Positions 56,498-64,000 of a stretch of 64,000 nucleotides of DNA are shown piece by piece; within the stretch, counting starts at the first letter, position 1; each line of letters opens with the position of its first letter. This stretch comes from Methylobacterium sp. SyP6R. Its GTDB lineage: Bacteria > Pseudomonadota > Alphaproteobacteria > Rhizobiales > Beijerinckiaceae. The position numbers and the translations under genes were made by a program. Below the pieces are notes generated by a model. That model ran no database searches. It saw only the letters and a program-made list of their open reading frames with translations, and was not told where the DNA came from. The stretch is taken from the NCBI RefSeq assembly GCF_019216885.1, contig NZ_JAAQRC020000001.1, positions 930,001 through 994,000 of the forward strand, in the 5' to 3' direction.

Positions 56498-57400
56498 TCA
56501 GGCCCGAACCCGGAGCAGCGCGGCTTCCAGCTCGCGACGCAGCCGCTCGGCGGCATAGCTCGGCTGGCGGGCGGCGGGCACGCAGAGGTCGAGGAAGGTC
56601 TCGACCGGCATCGTGTCGGGGAAGGGTACCGCCACCATCGTGCCGGCCTCGATCTCCTCGGCCATGGCGACGCGCGGCAGCACCCCGAGGGCGCCGGCCT
56701 GCCCGATCAGCGTGCGCTGGAGGTCGAGGGAGGCGGCCTCGAAGGTCGGCACGATCCGGCACCCGGCCTCCGCCGCCGCCCGGTCGAGGAAGGTGCGCAC
56801 TCCGAATTCAGGTCCCGGCAGCACCCAGCGATAGGTTTCGAGCGCCGCGCAGGTCGCGCCGTCTCGTCGCGTCACCGGATGGCCGGGTGGGGCGATGATG
56901 AATTGCGGCAGCCGCACCCGCTTGACCACCGCGATCGCGTCGGAGGCCGGAGCGAAGAAGGTCAGGGCGAGGTCGCAGGAGGCGTCCTCGATCGCCCGCA
57001 CCGCCTCCTTCGCGGTCCCGGTGCGCAGGCGGGCGCGGACCTGCGGGTGGCGGGCCGCGAAGGCGGCGAGCACCGGCACCAGGATCGCCGAGGCGACGCC
57101 CTCCGCCGCGTGGACGCCGACGAGGCCGCCGCGCAGGCCCTTCAGGTCGTCGATCAGCCGGACGACGTGGTCGAGCTCGTTGATCGTCCGGTCGAGCTTG
57201 GCGGCGAGCAATTCACCCGCCGCGGTCAGCCGGATGCCGAGCGGCCCGCGTTCGAGCAGCGGCGCGTTCATGTAGTATTCGAGTTGCGAGATGTGCCGCG
57301 CCAGCACGTTGGGATGGATGTCGAGCTGGGCGGCGGCGTCGCGCAGCGACGTGCAGCGGGTGACGACCGCGAAATAGTGGAGAGCGACGATCTTCGCCAT
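56498..57400 (-). CDS. LysR-family transcriptional regulator
   Basis: This 300-residue LysR-type regulator has an N-terminal helix-turn-helix LHYFAVVTRCTSLRDAAAQL followed by HPNVLARHISQLEYYMNAPLLERGPLGIRLTAAG, and a C-terminal effector domain with type II binding-protein fold. The ATG at 57400 has GGAG nine bases upstream; a GTG at 57436 gives a 12-residue longer form. It is divergent from the M20 deacylase and precedes the dipeptide transporter genes on the same strand, so it probably controls one or both. Confidence 0.88.
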   Translation of the reverse strand: MAKIVALHYFAVVTRCTSLRDAAAQLDIHPNVLARHISQLEYYMNAPLLERGPLGIRLTAAGELLAAKLDRTINELDHVVRLIDDLKGLRGGLVGVHAAEGVASAILVPVLAAFAARHPQVRARLRTGTAKEAVRAIEDASCDLALTFFAPASDAIAVVKRVRLPQFIIAPPGHPVTRRDGATCAALETYRWVLPGPEFGVRTFLDRAAAEAGCRIVPTFEAASLDLQRTLIGQAGALGVLPRVAMAEEIEAGTMVAVPFPDTMPVETFLDLCVPAARQPSYAAERLRRELEAALLRVRA

Positions 57401-57508
57401 GCCGGAGCGCTCCAGATCGTCGGGATTCGAGTCCACGCCCGCCCGTCACCGGCGGGACCGTCCGGGCAGGAAGGGCGAGGCTCGCCCCCGGCCGCGGAGC
57501 ACTCCAGT

Positions 57509-57538
57509 AGAGATGGAAGTTCAGTCGAGTCAATCTCT
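57509..57538. promoter_or_regulatory. Candidate LysR-type operator in divergent region
   Basis: Inverted repeat AGAGAT (57509-57514) and ATCTCT (57533-57538), with a wider GGAGC...GCTCC dyad around it, lies in the AT-richer centre of the 256-bp region between the LysR and M20 starts. The position fits an autoregulatory LysR site; the spacing is longer than the usual T-N11-A box. Confidence 0.3.
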
Positions 57539-57656
57539 TAGCAGGAGAGCTCCCCGAGCCCGGCGTCGCCCGGCACCCCCGCTTGCAGCGCCGTGCATCG
57601 CGCCGGCGCCGCGTCCCGGCTATGCAGGGGGCGTCCCTGCCTTCGAGGAGCCCCCG

Positions 57657-58943
57657 ATGCCCCTGGATCCCGCCCTGCGCGACCGCATCGTCGCCGCAAT
57701 CGCCGAGAATTTTTCCGCGCAGGTCGCTCACACGCAAGCGCTGATGCGCTTCCCCTCGACCCGCGGCGAGGAGCAGGCGATCCAGGACTTCGTCTTCCGC
57801 ACCTTCCGCGAGCGCGGCTACGCCATGGACCGCTTCGCGATGGAGCGGGCGCAGATCGAGGCGCATCCGGGCGGCGCCAAGTTCAGTCCCGAGCATTCCG
57901 AGGCGCCGATCGTCGTCGGCATCCACCGGCCGCGGGAGGAGCGGGGGCGCTCGCTGATCCTCCAGGCCCATGTCGACGTGGTGCCGGCAGGCCCCGCCGA
58001 CCTCTGGACACACCCGCCCTTCGAGCCGGTGGTGGAGGGGGACTGGCTCTACGGCCGCGGCGGCGCCGACATGAAGGCGGGGCACGCCGCCAACCTGTTC
58101 GCCCTCGACGCGCTCCGCCGCATCGGGCTCCAGCCTGCGGCCACCGTGACGCTGCAATCGGTGGTGGAAGAGGAATCGACCGGCAACGGCGCCCTGATGA
58201 CCCATCTGCGCGGCTACCGCGCCGACGCGGTGCTGATCCCCGAGCCGGAGGAGGAGATGCTGGTGCGCGCCAATACCGGCGTCTTGTGGTTCCGGGTCGA
58301 GGTCCGGGGCCGGCCGGTCCATGTCCGCGAGATGGGCACGGGGGCGAACGCCATCGACGCGGCCTACCGGGTGATCGGGGCGTTGCGCGCCCTTGAGGAG
58401 CGCTGGAACGCCGACAAGGCCGGCCGCCCGCATTTCGAGGGCGAGGCGCACCCGATCAACCTCAATATCGGGCGGATCGAGGGCGGCGACTGGGCCTCCT
58501 CGGTGCCGGCCTGGTGCCGGATCGACTGCCGCATCGCGATCTATCCGGGGACCAGCGCAGCGGAAGCGGCGCGCGAGATCGAGGCGGCGGTCCAGGCCTT
58601 CGCCCGGGACGACGCCTTTCTCTCGAACAGCCCGCCGAGCGTCACATTCCACGGCTTCTTCTCGGAGGGCTACGTGCTGGAGGAAGGCTCGGAGGCGGAA
58701 GCCGTGCTGGCCCAAGCGCACGAGGCGGCGACGGGAATGGCGCTGAAGAGCTTCATGACCGCGGGCTACCTCGATACGAGGGTCCATGCCCTCTACGACC
58801 GGGTGCCGGCGCTCTGCTACGGGCCGAAGAGCGAGAACATCCACGGCTTCGACGAGCGGGTCAGCCTCGCCTCGCTGAAGCGCATCACCACCGCCATGGC
58901 GCTGTTCGTCGCCGAGTGGTGCGGGACGGAATCCGTGTCGTGA
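57657..58943 (+). CDS. M20-family metallodeacylase (ArgE/DapE/ACY1-like)
   Basis: This 428-residue zinc deacylase of the M20 family has the metal-binding His in LILQAHVDVVP, GRGGADMKAGHAANLFAL with the bridging Asp, and catalytic Glu in VVEEESTGNGALM. The dimerisation domain is at about residues 210-330, and the last ligand region is SENIHGFDERV. GAGGAG precedes ATG 57657. It removes an acyl group from amino acids or splits small peptides in the cytoplasm, consistent with the neighbouring peptide transporter and amidase genes. It is divergent from LysR. Confidence 0.88.
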   Translation: MPLDPALRDRIVAAIAENFSAQVAHTQALMRFPSTRGEEQAIQDFVFRTFRERGYAMDRFAMERAQIEAHPGGAKFSPEHSEAPIVVGIHRPREERGRSLILQAHVDVVPAGPADLWTHPPFEPVVEGDWLYGRGGADMKAGHAANLFALDALRRIGLQPAATVTLQSVVEEESTGNGALMTHLRGYRADAVLIPEPEEEMLVRANTGVLWFRVEVRGRPVHVREMGTGANAIDAAYRVIGALRALEERWNADKAGRPHFEGEAHPINLNIGRIEGGDWASSVPAWCRIDCRIAIYPGTSAAEAAREIEAAVQAFARDDAFLSNSPPSVTFHGFFSEGYVLEEGSEAEAVLAQAHEAATGMALKSFMTAGYLDTRVHALYDRVPALCYGPKSENIHGFDERVSLASLKRITTAMALFVAEWCGTESVS

Positions 58944-58948
58944 CGGTG

Positions 58949-59094
58949 ATCCCACCCACCACCTCATCCTGAGGTGCTGCCGCTTGCGGCAGCCTCGACG
59001 GAGGGCTCCAGAGACCACGGCAATTCCTGGAGCCCTCCTTCGAGGTCAGTCGATCTTCGATCGACTGACACCTCAGGATGAGGTCGCGAGTGGA
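58949..59094. repeat. Dispersed palindromic repeat, family A (copy 4 of 4)
   Basis: The outer arms are CACCTCATCCTGAGGTG / CACCTCAGGATGAGGT and the middle stem CTCGACGGAGGGCTCCAG / CTGGAGCCCTCCTTCGAG. The first side hairpin is CTGCCGCTTGCGGCAG; the second is CAGTCGATCTTCGATCGACTG. It lies between two converging genes. Confidence 0.88.
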
Positions 59095-59128
59095 GTCCCG
59101 TATTTTATCGTGCCGATCGAACCGCCGA

Positions 59129-59497
59129 TCAATCGAAGCTGCGCTTCGTGCCCGACCCGCCGAGGCTGATCTTGCGGGTCTGGGGCGCCGCCGGGGCGGC
59201 CTGGACGGGTTTCGGCGGCGGCAGGTGGGCCTGGCCGTGGACCACGGCGCCGATCTCGCCCAAGGCCTTCACCAGGTCGTCCTTGCCGCAGGTGCGGGCG
59301 ACGGTGAGGCCGAGCTTGTGGGTGTGGCTCTTGGCGTAGAGGTAGCCCGCGAGCTTGGCGCGGGTCTCCACCGGCAGGGCGTCGAGGAGGTCCGGCAGGT
59401 CCTCCGGCTCGGCCCGGTAGATCTCCCCGAGGGTCGCCAGCGGGACCGGGCAGTCGCGGTCGGCTTCGGCGCCGCTGGTGGGATGGCCCTGGATCAT
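59129..59497 (-). CDS. Hypothetical protein
   Basis: This 122-residue protein is not recognised. The central part is well-behaved globular sequence (LATLGEIYRAEPEDLPDLLDALPVETRAKLAGYLY and LGLTVARTCGKDDLVKALGEIG). The C-terminal 35 residues are Pro/Ala-rich and end in a basic tail. There is no signal or membrane segment. It is a single gene converging on the M20 gene across a family A repeat. Confidence 0.65.
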   Translation of the reverse strand: MIQGHPTSGAEADRDCPVPLATLGEIYRAEPEDLPDLLDALPVETRAKLAGYLYAKSHTHKLGLTVARTCGKDDLVKALGEIGAVVHGQAHLPPPKPVQAAPAAPQTRKISLGGSGTKRSFD

Positions 59498-59651
59498 GAT
59501 GCGTCCTCCGGCTGATGGCGTGCCGCCGACACTAGGTCCATCCGCGGGACGAAGAAACCGCGGGGCCTTCGAATCGGGGCGCTCGCGCTCCGCCGCCTCG
59601 ATGCCCTATGCTCGCGCCGGAGACCAGGGGCAAAGGGGGGCAGCGGGGATC

Positions 59652-60074
59652 ATGACCACCGACGCGACGACCGAAGAGGCGGCCCGGCCGCAGGGCGACC
59701 TGACGGTGCGGACCATCGCCATGCCGGCCGACACCAACGCCAACGGCGACATCTTCGGCGGCTGGGTGATGTCGCAGATGGACCAGGCCGGCGGCATCGC
59801 CGGGGTCGAGCGGGCGCAAGGACGCGTCGTTACGGTGGCGGTGGACGGCATGACCTTCCTGCGGCCGGTTCGGGTCGGCGACGTGCTCTGCGTCTACACC
59901 CAGGTGGTCGCCACCGGCCGGACCTCGATGCGGATCCAGATCGAGGCCTGGGCCCGGCGCTTCCGCACGCAGACGCGCGAGAAGGTGACGGTCGGCGTGT
60001 TCACCTTCGTGGCGATCGACGACGAGGGCCGCCCGCGCCCGATCCCGCCGGCGGCGCCGGGCGTGAGTCCGTGA
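59652..60074 (+). CDS. Acyl-CoA thioesterase, hotdog fold (YciA-like)
   Basis: This 140-residue hotdog thioesterase has TIAMPADTNANGDIFGGWVMSQMDQAGGIAG, the family motif with the catalytic Asp, and VTVAVDGMTFLRPVRVGDVLCVY. It hydrolyses fatty or short acyl-CoA. ATG 59652 sits in the translated core just before the conserved region; an upstream open frame is not supported. Its stop overlaps the next gene (GTGA). Confidence 0.88.
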   Translation: MTTDATTEEAARPQGDLTVRTIAMPADTNANGDIFGGWVMSQMDQAGGIAGVERAQGRVVTVAVDGMTFLRPVRVGDVLCVYTQVVATGRTSMRIQIEAWARRFRTQTREKVTVGVFTFVAIDDEGRPRPIPPAAPGVSP

Positions 60075-60376
60075 GCCCGGCCGATCCGGACACGTTCGTT
60101 TGCCAGGAATGCGGCGCCTGCTGCGCCTATTCGGCGGAATGGCCCCGGTTCAGCACCGAGGACGATGCCGACATCGCCCGGATTCCAGAGATTTACATCG
60201 ACGATCCGGCCGGGCGGATGCGCTGCGAGGGCGAGCGGTGCAGCGCCCTCGACGGCAAGGTCGGCGAGCGCGTGGCGTGCAAGGTCTACGCAGTGCGCCC
60301 CGAGGTCTGCCGCACCTGCGAGCCCGGCGACCCGGAATGCCTGATCGCCCGGCGGCATCACGGCCTGCCGGTCTGA
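60071..60376 (+). CDS. YkgJ-family cysteine cluster protein
   Basis: This 101-residue protein has the pattern FVCQECGACCAYSAEW and further Cys in MRCEGERCSALDGKVG, ACKVYAVRPEVCRTCEPGDPEC. The YkgJ/CxxCxxCC family is thought to bind an Fe-S cluster or zinc; its function is unknown. It begins at GTG 60071, overlapping the thioesterase stop by four bases, and lies just before hemW. Confidence 0.83.
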   Translation: MSPADPDTFVCQECGACCAYSAEWPRFSTEDDADIARIPEIYIDDPAGRMRCEGERCSALDGKVGERVACKVYAVRPEVCRTCEPGDPECLIARRHHGLPV

Positions 60377-60423
60377 CGCGTCAGCCCCTTGCGCCGCAGG
60401 CGCAAGCCGTTCACATCCGCCGG

Positions 60424-61587
60424 ATGATCGATCATCCGACCCGGGACGTCGGCTTCGGGGTCTACCTGCACTGGCCCTTCTGCGCCGCGAAGTGCCCCTA
60501 TTGCGACTTCAACAGCCACGTCCGCCACGGGCGCCTCGACCAGGCGCGCTGGCGCGCCGCCTTCGCGCGCGAGATCGCCCACGCGGCCGCCCACGCGCCG
60601 GGGCGGACCGTGACCAGCATCTTCCTCGGCGGCGGTACGCCCTCGCTGATGGAGCCGGAGACGGTGGGTGCGCTCCTCGACGCGGTGGCGGGCGCCTGGA
60701 GCGTGTCGCCGGACGTCGAGGTGACGCTGGAGGCCAACCCCACCAGCGTCGAGGCCGGCCGCTTCCGCGGCTACCGGGCGGCGGGGGTCAACCGGGTCTC
60801 GCTCGGCGTCCAGGCCCTCGACGACGCCTCGCTGAGGACGCTCGGCCGGCTGCACAGCACCGAGGAGGCGATGCGGGCGGTGGAGACCGCCGCCGCCCAT
60901 TTCGAGCGCTATTCCTTCGACCTGATCTATGCCCGCCCGCATCAGACGCCGCAGGCCTGGGCGGCGGAACTGCGCGGGGCGATCGCCCGGGCGGCGGAGC
61001 ACCTGTCGCTCTACCAGCTCACCATCGAGGAGGGGACGCCGTTCTACGGGCTCGCCGCCGCCGGCAAGCTCACCGTGCCGGACGACGACACCGCGCGGCT
61101 CCTCTACGACGTGACGCAGGAGGTCTGCGAGGCCGCCGGCCTGCCGGCCTACGAGATCTCGAACCACGCCCGACCGGGCGCTGAGTCGCGCCACAACCTG
61201 CTCTATTGGCGCTACGGCGAATATGCGGGCATCGGCCCCGGCGCCCATGGCCGCCTCGTGCTCCCCGAGGGCCGCACCGGTACCTCGACCGAGCGCAACC
61301 CGGAAGCCTGGCTCGCGAAGGCCGAAGGCGAGGGCCACGGCATCGTCGAGACGGAACGCTTGAGCCCGGGCGACCAGGCCGACGAGTTCCTGATGATGGG
61401 CCTGCGCCTGCGCGAGGGCATCGACCCTGCTCGCTACGCCGCCCTCAAGGGCCGCCCCCTCGACCCGGACCGCATCGCCGGGCTGGTCGCGGCCGGGCTC
61501 GTCGCGCGAAAGGTCGACGGCCGCCTCGCCGCGACTCCGAGGGGCGCGCCGGTGCTCAACGCCGTGGTGGCCGAGCTCGCGGCCTGA
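60424..61587 (+). CDS. hemW: Radical SAM heme chaperone HemW
   Basis: This 387-residue radical SAM protein has the cluster motif PFCAAKCPYCDFNSHV (CxxxCxxC) near the N-terminus, FLGGGTPSLM, GVNRVSLGVQALDDASLRTLGR and YEISNHARPGAESRHNLLYWRYGEYAGIGPGAHG. HemW delivers haem to respiratory enzymes and lacks the extra Cys and N-terminal sequence of the oxygen-independent coproporphyrinogen dehydrogenase HemN. ATG 60424 was chosen at the family N-terminus; the frame is open further upstream through the YkgJ gene in another phase. Confidence 0.92.
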   Translation: MIDHPTRDVGFGVYLHWPFCAAKCPYCDFNSHVRHGRLDQARWRAAFAREIAHAAAHAPGRTVTSIFLGGGTPSLMEPETVGALLDAVAGAWSVSPDVEVTLEANPTSVEAGRFRGYRAAGVNRVSLGVQALDDASLRTLGRLHSTEEAMRAVETAAAHFERYSFDLIYARPHQTPQAWAAELRGAIARAAEHLSLYQLTIEEGTPFYGLAAAGKLTVPDDDTARLLYDVTQEVCEAAGLPAYEISNHARPGAESRHNLLYWRYGEYAGIGPGAHGRLVLPEGRTGTSTERNPEAWLAKAEGEGHGIVETERLSPGDQADEFLMMGLRLREGIDPARYAALKGRPLDPDRIAGLVAAGLVARKVDGRLAATPRGAPVLNAVVAELAA

Positions 61588-61661
61588 GCCGGCCCGGTCG
61601 TGATGGTGTGCCTTCGGGCGGCGTCCGTGCGGGATGCGCCGGCCGAGGCGGGGACCAGGCG

Positions 61662-62033
61662 ATGTCAGGACAGGAGAGGCCCGATCGGCTTCGGGTTCTC
61701 GTGGTCGATGACGAGTGCTTCGTCGCCGACGACATTGCGCGGGCGCCGATCCGGCACGGGGCCGAGGCGGTCGGCCCGGTGCCGACGGTCCGGGAGGCGC
61801 GGGCGCTCGCGGTCTGGCAATTCCTCGATCTCGCCGTCCTCGACATCAACCTGCGGGGTGAGCTGGTCTATCCCCTGGTCGCCGAGCTGACGCGGCGCGG
61901 CGCGGCGATCGTCTTCGCCGCCGGCCACGACGCCGCGGCGGTCCCGGCCGATCACGAAGCGACCCCGGCCTGGTCGAGACCCTTCGACGTCAACGGCCTG
62001 GCGGGCGTGCTGCCGTCCTTGCGCCGCGCCTGA
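61662..62033 (+). CDS. Single-domain response regulator (CheY-like)
   Basis: This 123-residue receiver has the acidic pair and start LVVDDECFVADDIARAPIR and the phosphoacceptor Asp in LAVLDINLRGELVYP. At the position of the conserved Lys (usually KPF) it has SRPFDVNGL, i.e. Arg. Receivers of this type in Rhizobiales often work with HWE-type kinases. ATG 61662 is preceded by weak signals. It follows hemW by 74 bases; no partner kinase is adjacent. Confidence 0.8.
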   Translation: MSGQERPDRLRVLVVDDECFVADDIARAPIRHGAEAVGPVPTVREARALAVWQFLDLAVLDINLRGELVYPLVAELTRRGAAIVFAAGHDAAAVPADHEATPAWSRPFDVNGLAGVLPSLRRA

Positions 62034-62185
62034 ACGCCGCGGGATTTTTCGCAGTGCAAAAACGTGCGGTACGCTGCGTTCCGATACCGCCGTGTTTTGA
62101 CGCGCCGCAGCGGAACCGCCACGCGGACGCCCTGTTCTGAGTCGAGGCGATGTCTGCCCCGACGGCAGCACAGGAGACGAACTGC

Positions 62186-62929
62186 ATGGCAGCTGAGAAG
62201 GAAACCAAGGCATTTCCCGCCGCCGCGAGCACGCGGGTCCCGTTCGCGCTGGCCCTGTCGGCGCTGGCCGGCTGCGCGGACGCGATCGGGTTCCTCGAAT
62301 TCTCGCAGCTGTTCATGTCGTTCATGAGCGGCAACACCACCCGCCTGGGCGCCGCGGTCAGCCTCGGCGATTGGGGCAACGTCACCCGGGTCGGCAGCAC
62401 CATCGCGCTGTTCTGCTTCGGGGCGTTCCTCGGCACGCTCATCGCCGCCGCCGTCGGCTACTGGCGGCTCGCGGTGCTGCTCGGCCTCCAGGCGCTCCTG
62501 CTCTGCGTCGGCCTGTTCATGCCGCGCGGCCCCGAGGAATTCCCGATCCACGCCTACCCGATCGTGCTGGCGCTCGGCATGCAGAACGCCGTCCTGCAGG
62601 ACGAGGAGGGGAGGAGCCTGGCGCTCACCTACGTCACCGGCGCGGTGGTGCGCTTCGGCACCGGGCTCGCCAACCTGCTGCTCGGCCATCCCTCGCCGTC
62701 CTTCTGGATCCAGGCGCCGCTCTGGGCCGCCCTGACTCTCGGGGCGATCACCGGCGGTCTGCTGCACGGCGTCTTCGGGGAGCGCGCCTTCCTGGTCCCG
62801 GCCCTGGTGGCGGCGGTGCTGGCGGTCGTCGCCCTGGTGATGACCCTGATCCACGGCGACGGGCCGCTCGTCTCGGGCACCAAGTCGCCGGCACCGGACG
62901 CCGCCGCGACCGCGCCCCCGGTGGTGTGA
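62186..62929 (+). CDS. DUF1275/YoaK-family membrane protein
   Basis: This 247-residue membrane protein has about six hydrophobic segments. It has the family signature ALAGCADAIGFLEFSQLFMSFMSGNTTRLG and MQNAVLQDEEGRSLALTYVTGAVVRFG in the second half. The family's function is unknown. ATG 62186 has AGGAG (62172-62176) nine bases upstream and was preferred over ATG 62150. It is followed by a 368-bp region with strong hairpins. Confidence 0.85.
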   Translation: MAAEKETKAFPAAASTRVPFALALSALAGCADAIGFLEFSQLFMSFMSGNTTRLGAAVSLGDWGNVTRVGSTIALFCFGAFLGTLIAAAVGYWRLAVLLGLQALLLCVGLFMPRGPEEFPIHAYPIVLALGMQNAVLQDEEGRSLALTYVTGAVVRFGTGLANLLLGHPSPSFWIQAPLWAALTLGAITGGLLHGVFGERAFLVPALVAAVLAVVALVMTLIHGDGPLVSGTKSPAPDAAATAPPVV

Positions 62930-63137
62930 GGCCGGGTCGGGCGTCCCGCTCCGGCAAAGATTACGCATCGTTCATCGGGCGGAGACACCGGCGTAAGCCG
63001 GCGGGGTCCATAACGGCATGGTCGCCGGACGCGGCGCCGCCCTCATCCCCCCGGGCGCCGCCGCGATCCAAGGCCCCGAGGGCCGAGGCGCCGGGTCATC
63101 ATCGTCGCCCCCCAGACGACCCGGTGCTCCGCGCCGC

Positions 63138-63166
63138 GGCAGGCCGAGCCCCCCGCTCGGCCTGCC
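63138..63166. terminator. 12-bp perfect stem-loop downstream of the DUF1275 gene
   Basis: GGCAGGCCGAGC (63138-63149) and GCTCGGCCTGCC (63155-63166) pair around a CCCCC loop. No T-run follows. Confidence 0.6.
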
Positions 63167-63180
63167 GACCCGGAGGCGAC

Positions 63181-63223
63181 GCCCGACGTGCCGCACCTCC
63201 CCCCTCGAAGCGGCACGTCGGGC
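63181..63223. terminator. 14-bp perfect stem-loop between DUF1275 and the OmpR-type regulator
   Basis: GCCCGACGTGCCGC (63181-63194) and GCGGCACGTCGGGC (63210-63223) pair around a 15-base loop. Together with the preceding hairpin it fills the middle of the 62930-63297 gap, where no gene is seen. Confidence 0.6.
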
Positions 63224-63297
63224 GGGGCCCGTTCCGGGGCCAGGGCGCCAGGATCCCGGATACGGAACTCTCCCGCGCGCCGGGGATCTGCCCTAGA

Positions 63298-63996
63298 ATG
63301 CCCGACATGCGCCTCCTGATCATCGAGGACGACCGCGAGGCGTCCACCTACCTCTCCAAGGCCTTCCGCGAAGCCGGCCACGTCGCCGACACCGCCGATG
63401 ACGGGCTCGACGGCTACGCGCTGGCGCGCGAGGGCGCCTACGACGTGCTGGTCGTCGACCGCATGCTGCCCAAGCTCGACGGCCTGTCGCTGATCCGGTC
63501 CCTGCGCGAGCAGGGCGTCGAGACGCCGGTGCTGATCCTGTCGGCGCTCGGCCAGGTCGACGACCGGGTGAAGGGCCTCAAGGCCGGCGGCGACGACTAT
63601 CTCCCGAAGCCCTACGCCTTCTCCGAGCTGATGGCCCGGATCGAGGTCCTGGCCCGCCGCCGCGGCGGTGCGTCGTCCACGGAGGCGACGAGCTACCGCG
63701 TCGGCGACCTCGAACTCGACCGGTTGTCGCACCGGGTCACCCGGGCCGGCCAGGAGATCCCGCTCCAGCCACGGGAATTCCGCCTGCTCGAATACCTGAT
63801 GCGCCATGCCGGCCAGGTCGTGACCCGCACGATGCTGCTGGAGCACGTGTGGGACTACCATTTCGACCCGCAGACCAACGTCATCGACGTCCACGTCTCC
63901 CGCCTGCGCGCCAAGGTCGACAAGGGCTTCGAGCGGCCGATGATCCACACCGTGCGGGGCGCCGGCTACATGGTCCGTGCCGGCGGCGAGGCGTGA
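63298..63996 (+). CDS. OmpR/PhoB-family response regulator
   Basis: This 232-residue two-domain regulator has a receiver with LIIEDDREASTYL, phosphoacceptor Asp in LVVDRMLPKLDG and KPYAFSEL, then a winged-helix output domain (LELDRLSHRVTRAGQEIPLQPREFRLLEYLM, VWDYHFDPQTNVIDVHVSRLRAKVD). Starts at 63298 (MPDMRLL) and 63307 (MRLL) are both possible; neither has a strong ribosome-binding site. Its stop overlaps a GTG at 63993 (GTGAGCGC), the usual coupling to a downstream sensor kinase, which would lie beyond the window. Confidence 0.9.
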   Translation: MPDMRLLIIEDDREASTYLSKAFREAGHVADTADDGLDGYALAREGAYDVLVVDRMLPKLDGLSLIRSLREQGVETPVLILSALGQVDDRVKGLKAGGDDYLPKPYAFSELMARIEVLARRRGGASSTEATSYRVGDLELDRLSHRVTRAGQEIPLQPREFRLLEYLMRHAGQVVTRTMLLEHVWDYHFDPQTNVIDVHVSRLRAKVDKGFERPMIHTVRGAGYMVRAGGEA

Positions 63997-64000
63997 GCGC

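Overview
The window is a high-GC alphaproteobacterial chromosome segment. A purple-bacterial photosynthesis block (crtF-bchCXYZ-puf), many ATGA/GTGA gene overlaps, dispersed palindromic repeats and a broad aromatic/amide catabolic repertoire fit a pink-pigmented Methylobacterium-type organism (Rhizobiales). That assignment is inferred from gene content, not from a marker gene.

0-10 kb: the end of crtF, then bchC-bchX-bchY-bchZ (chlorophyllide a reductase and the following dehydrogenase), a PufQ-like small protein, pufB-pufA (LH1 antenna), pufL-pufM (reaction centre) and pufC (tetraheme cytochrome). All lie on the + strand, closed by a strong stem-loop. A very small single-span membrane protein gene follows. 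An IS630-type element (10.38-11.55 kb) with a frameshifted transposase separates this block from the next.

11.6-27.7 kb: a catabolic island for an aromatic acid handled as a CoA thioester. On the - strand, in transcription order, are a branched-chain-type ABC transporter (livK-H-M-G-F), a cupin, an FAD monooxygenase, an SDR, a MarR regulator continuous in frame with an enoyl-CoA hydratase, an acyl-CoA dehydrogenase, an aryl-CoA ligase, a RidA protein and an alpha/beta hydrolase. Divergent on + is a fused monooxygenase/Old-Yellow-Enzyme reductase of the 2-aminobenzoyl-CoA (or salicylyl-CoA) type. A recurring 17-bp motif, ATATTTCANNNNTAAAG, lies upstream of the SDR, livK and the fused monooxygenase; a relaxed match precedes the cupin. 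It is a good candidate for the MarR operator.

27.8-44.2 kb: a chemoreceptor; argC, preceded by what looks like an arginine-rich leader peptide plus intrinsic terminator; an outer-membrane protein; a lipase-like hydrolase; two identical tRNA-Lys genes; leuA with a leucine-rich leader peptide; a small lipoprotein; a PLP-dependent lyase; an Rmf-like peptide; an MFS transporter; a CHASE3 hybrid histidine kinase; and a histidine phosphatase.

44.3-59.1 kb: a nitrate/sulfonate-type ABC transporter. Next is a peptide/amide utilisation group: an MlrC-like protein, an amidase, a dipeptide-type ABC transporter with fused ATPases, a LysR regulator and a divergent M20 deacylase.

59.1-64 kb: a hypothetical gene, an acyl-CoA thioesterase, a cysteine-cluster protein, the HemW heme chaperone, a single-domain response regulator, a DUF1275 membrane protein and an OmpR-type response regulator whose stop overlaps a GTG at the window edge.

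At least four families of 110-240 bp palindromic repeats occupy operon boundaries. One family (four copies) keeps a cruciform-like fold while its side-arm sequences change in a compensatory way.
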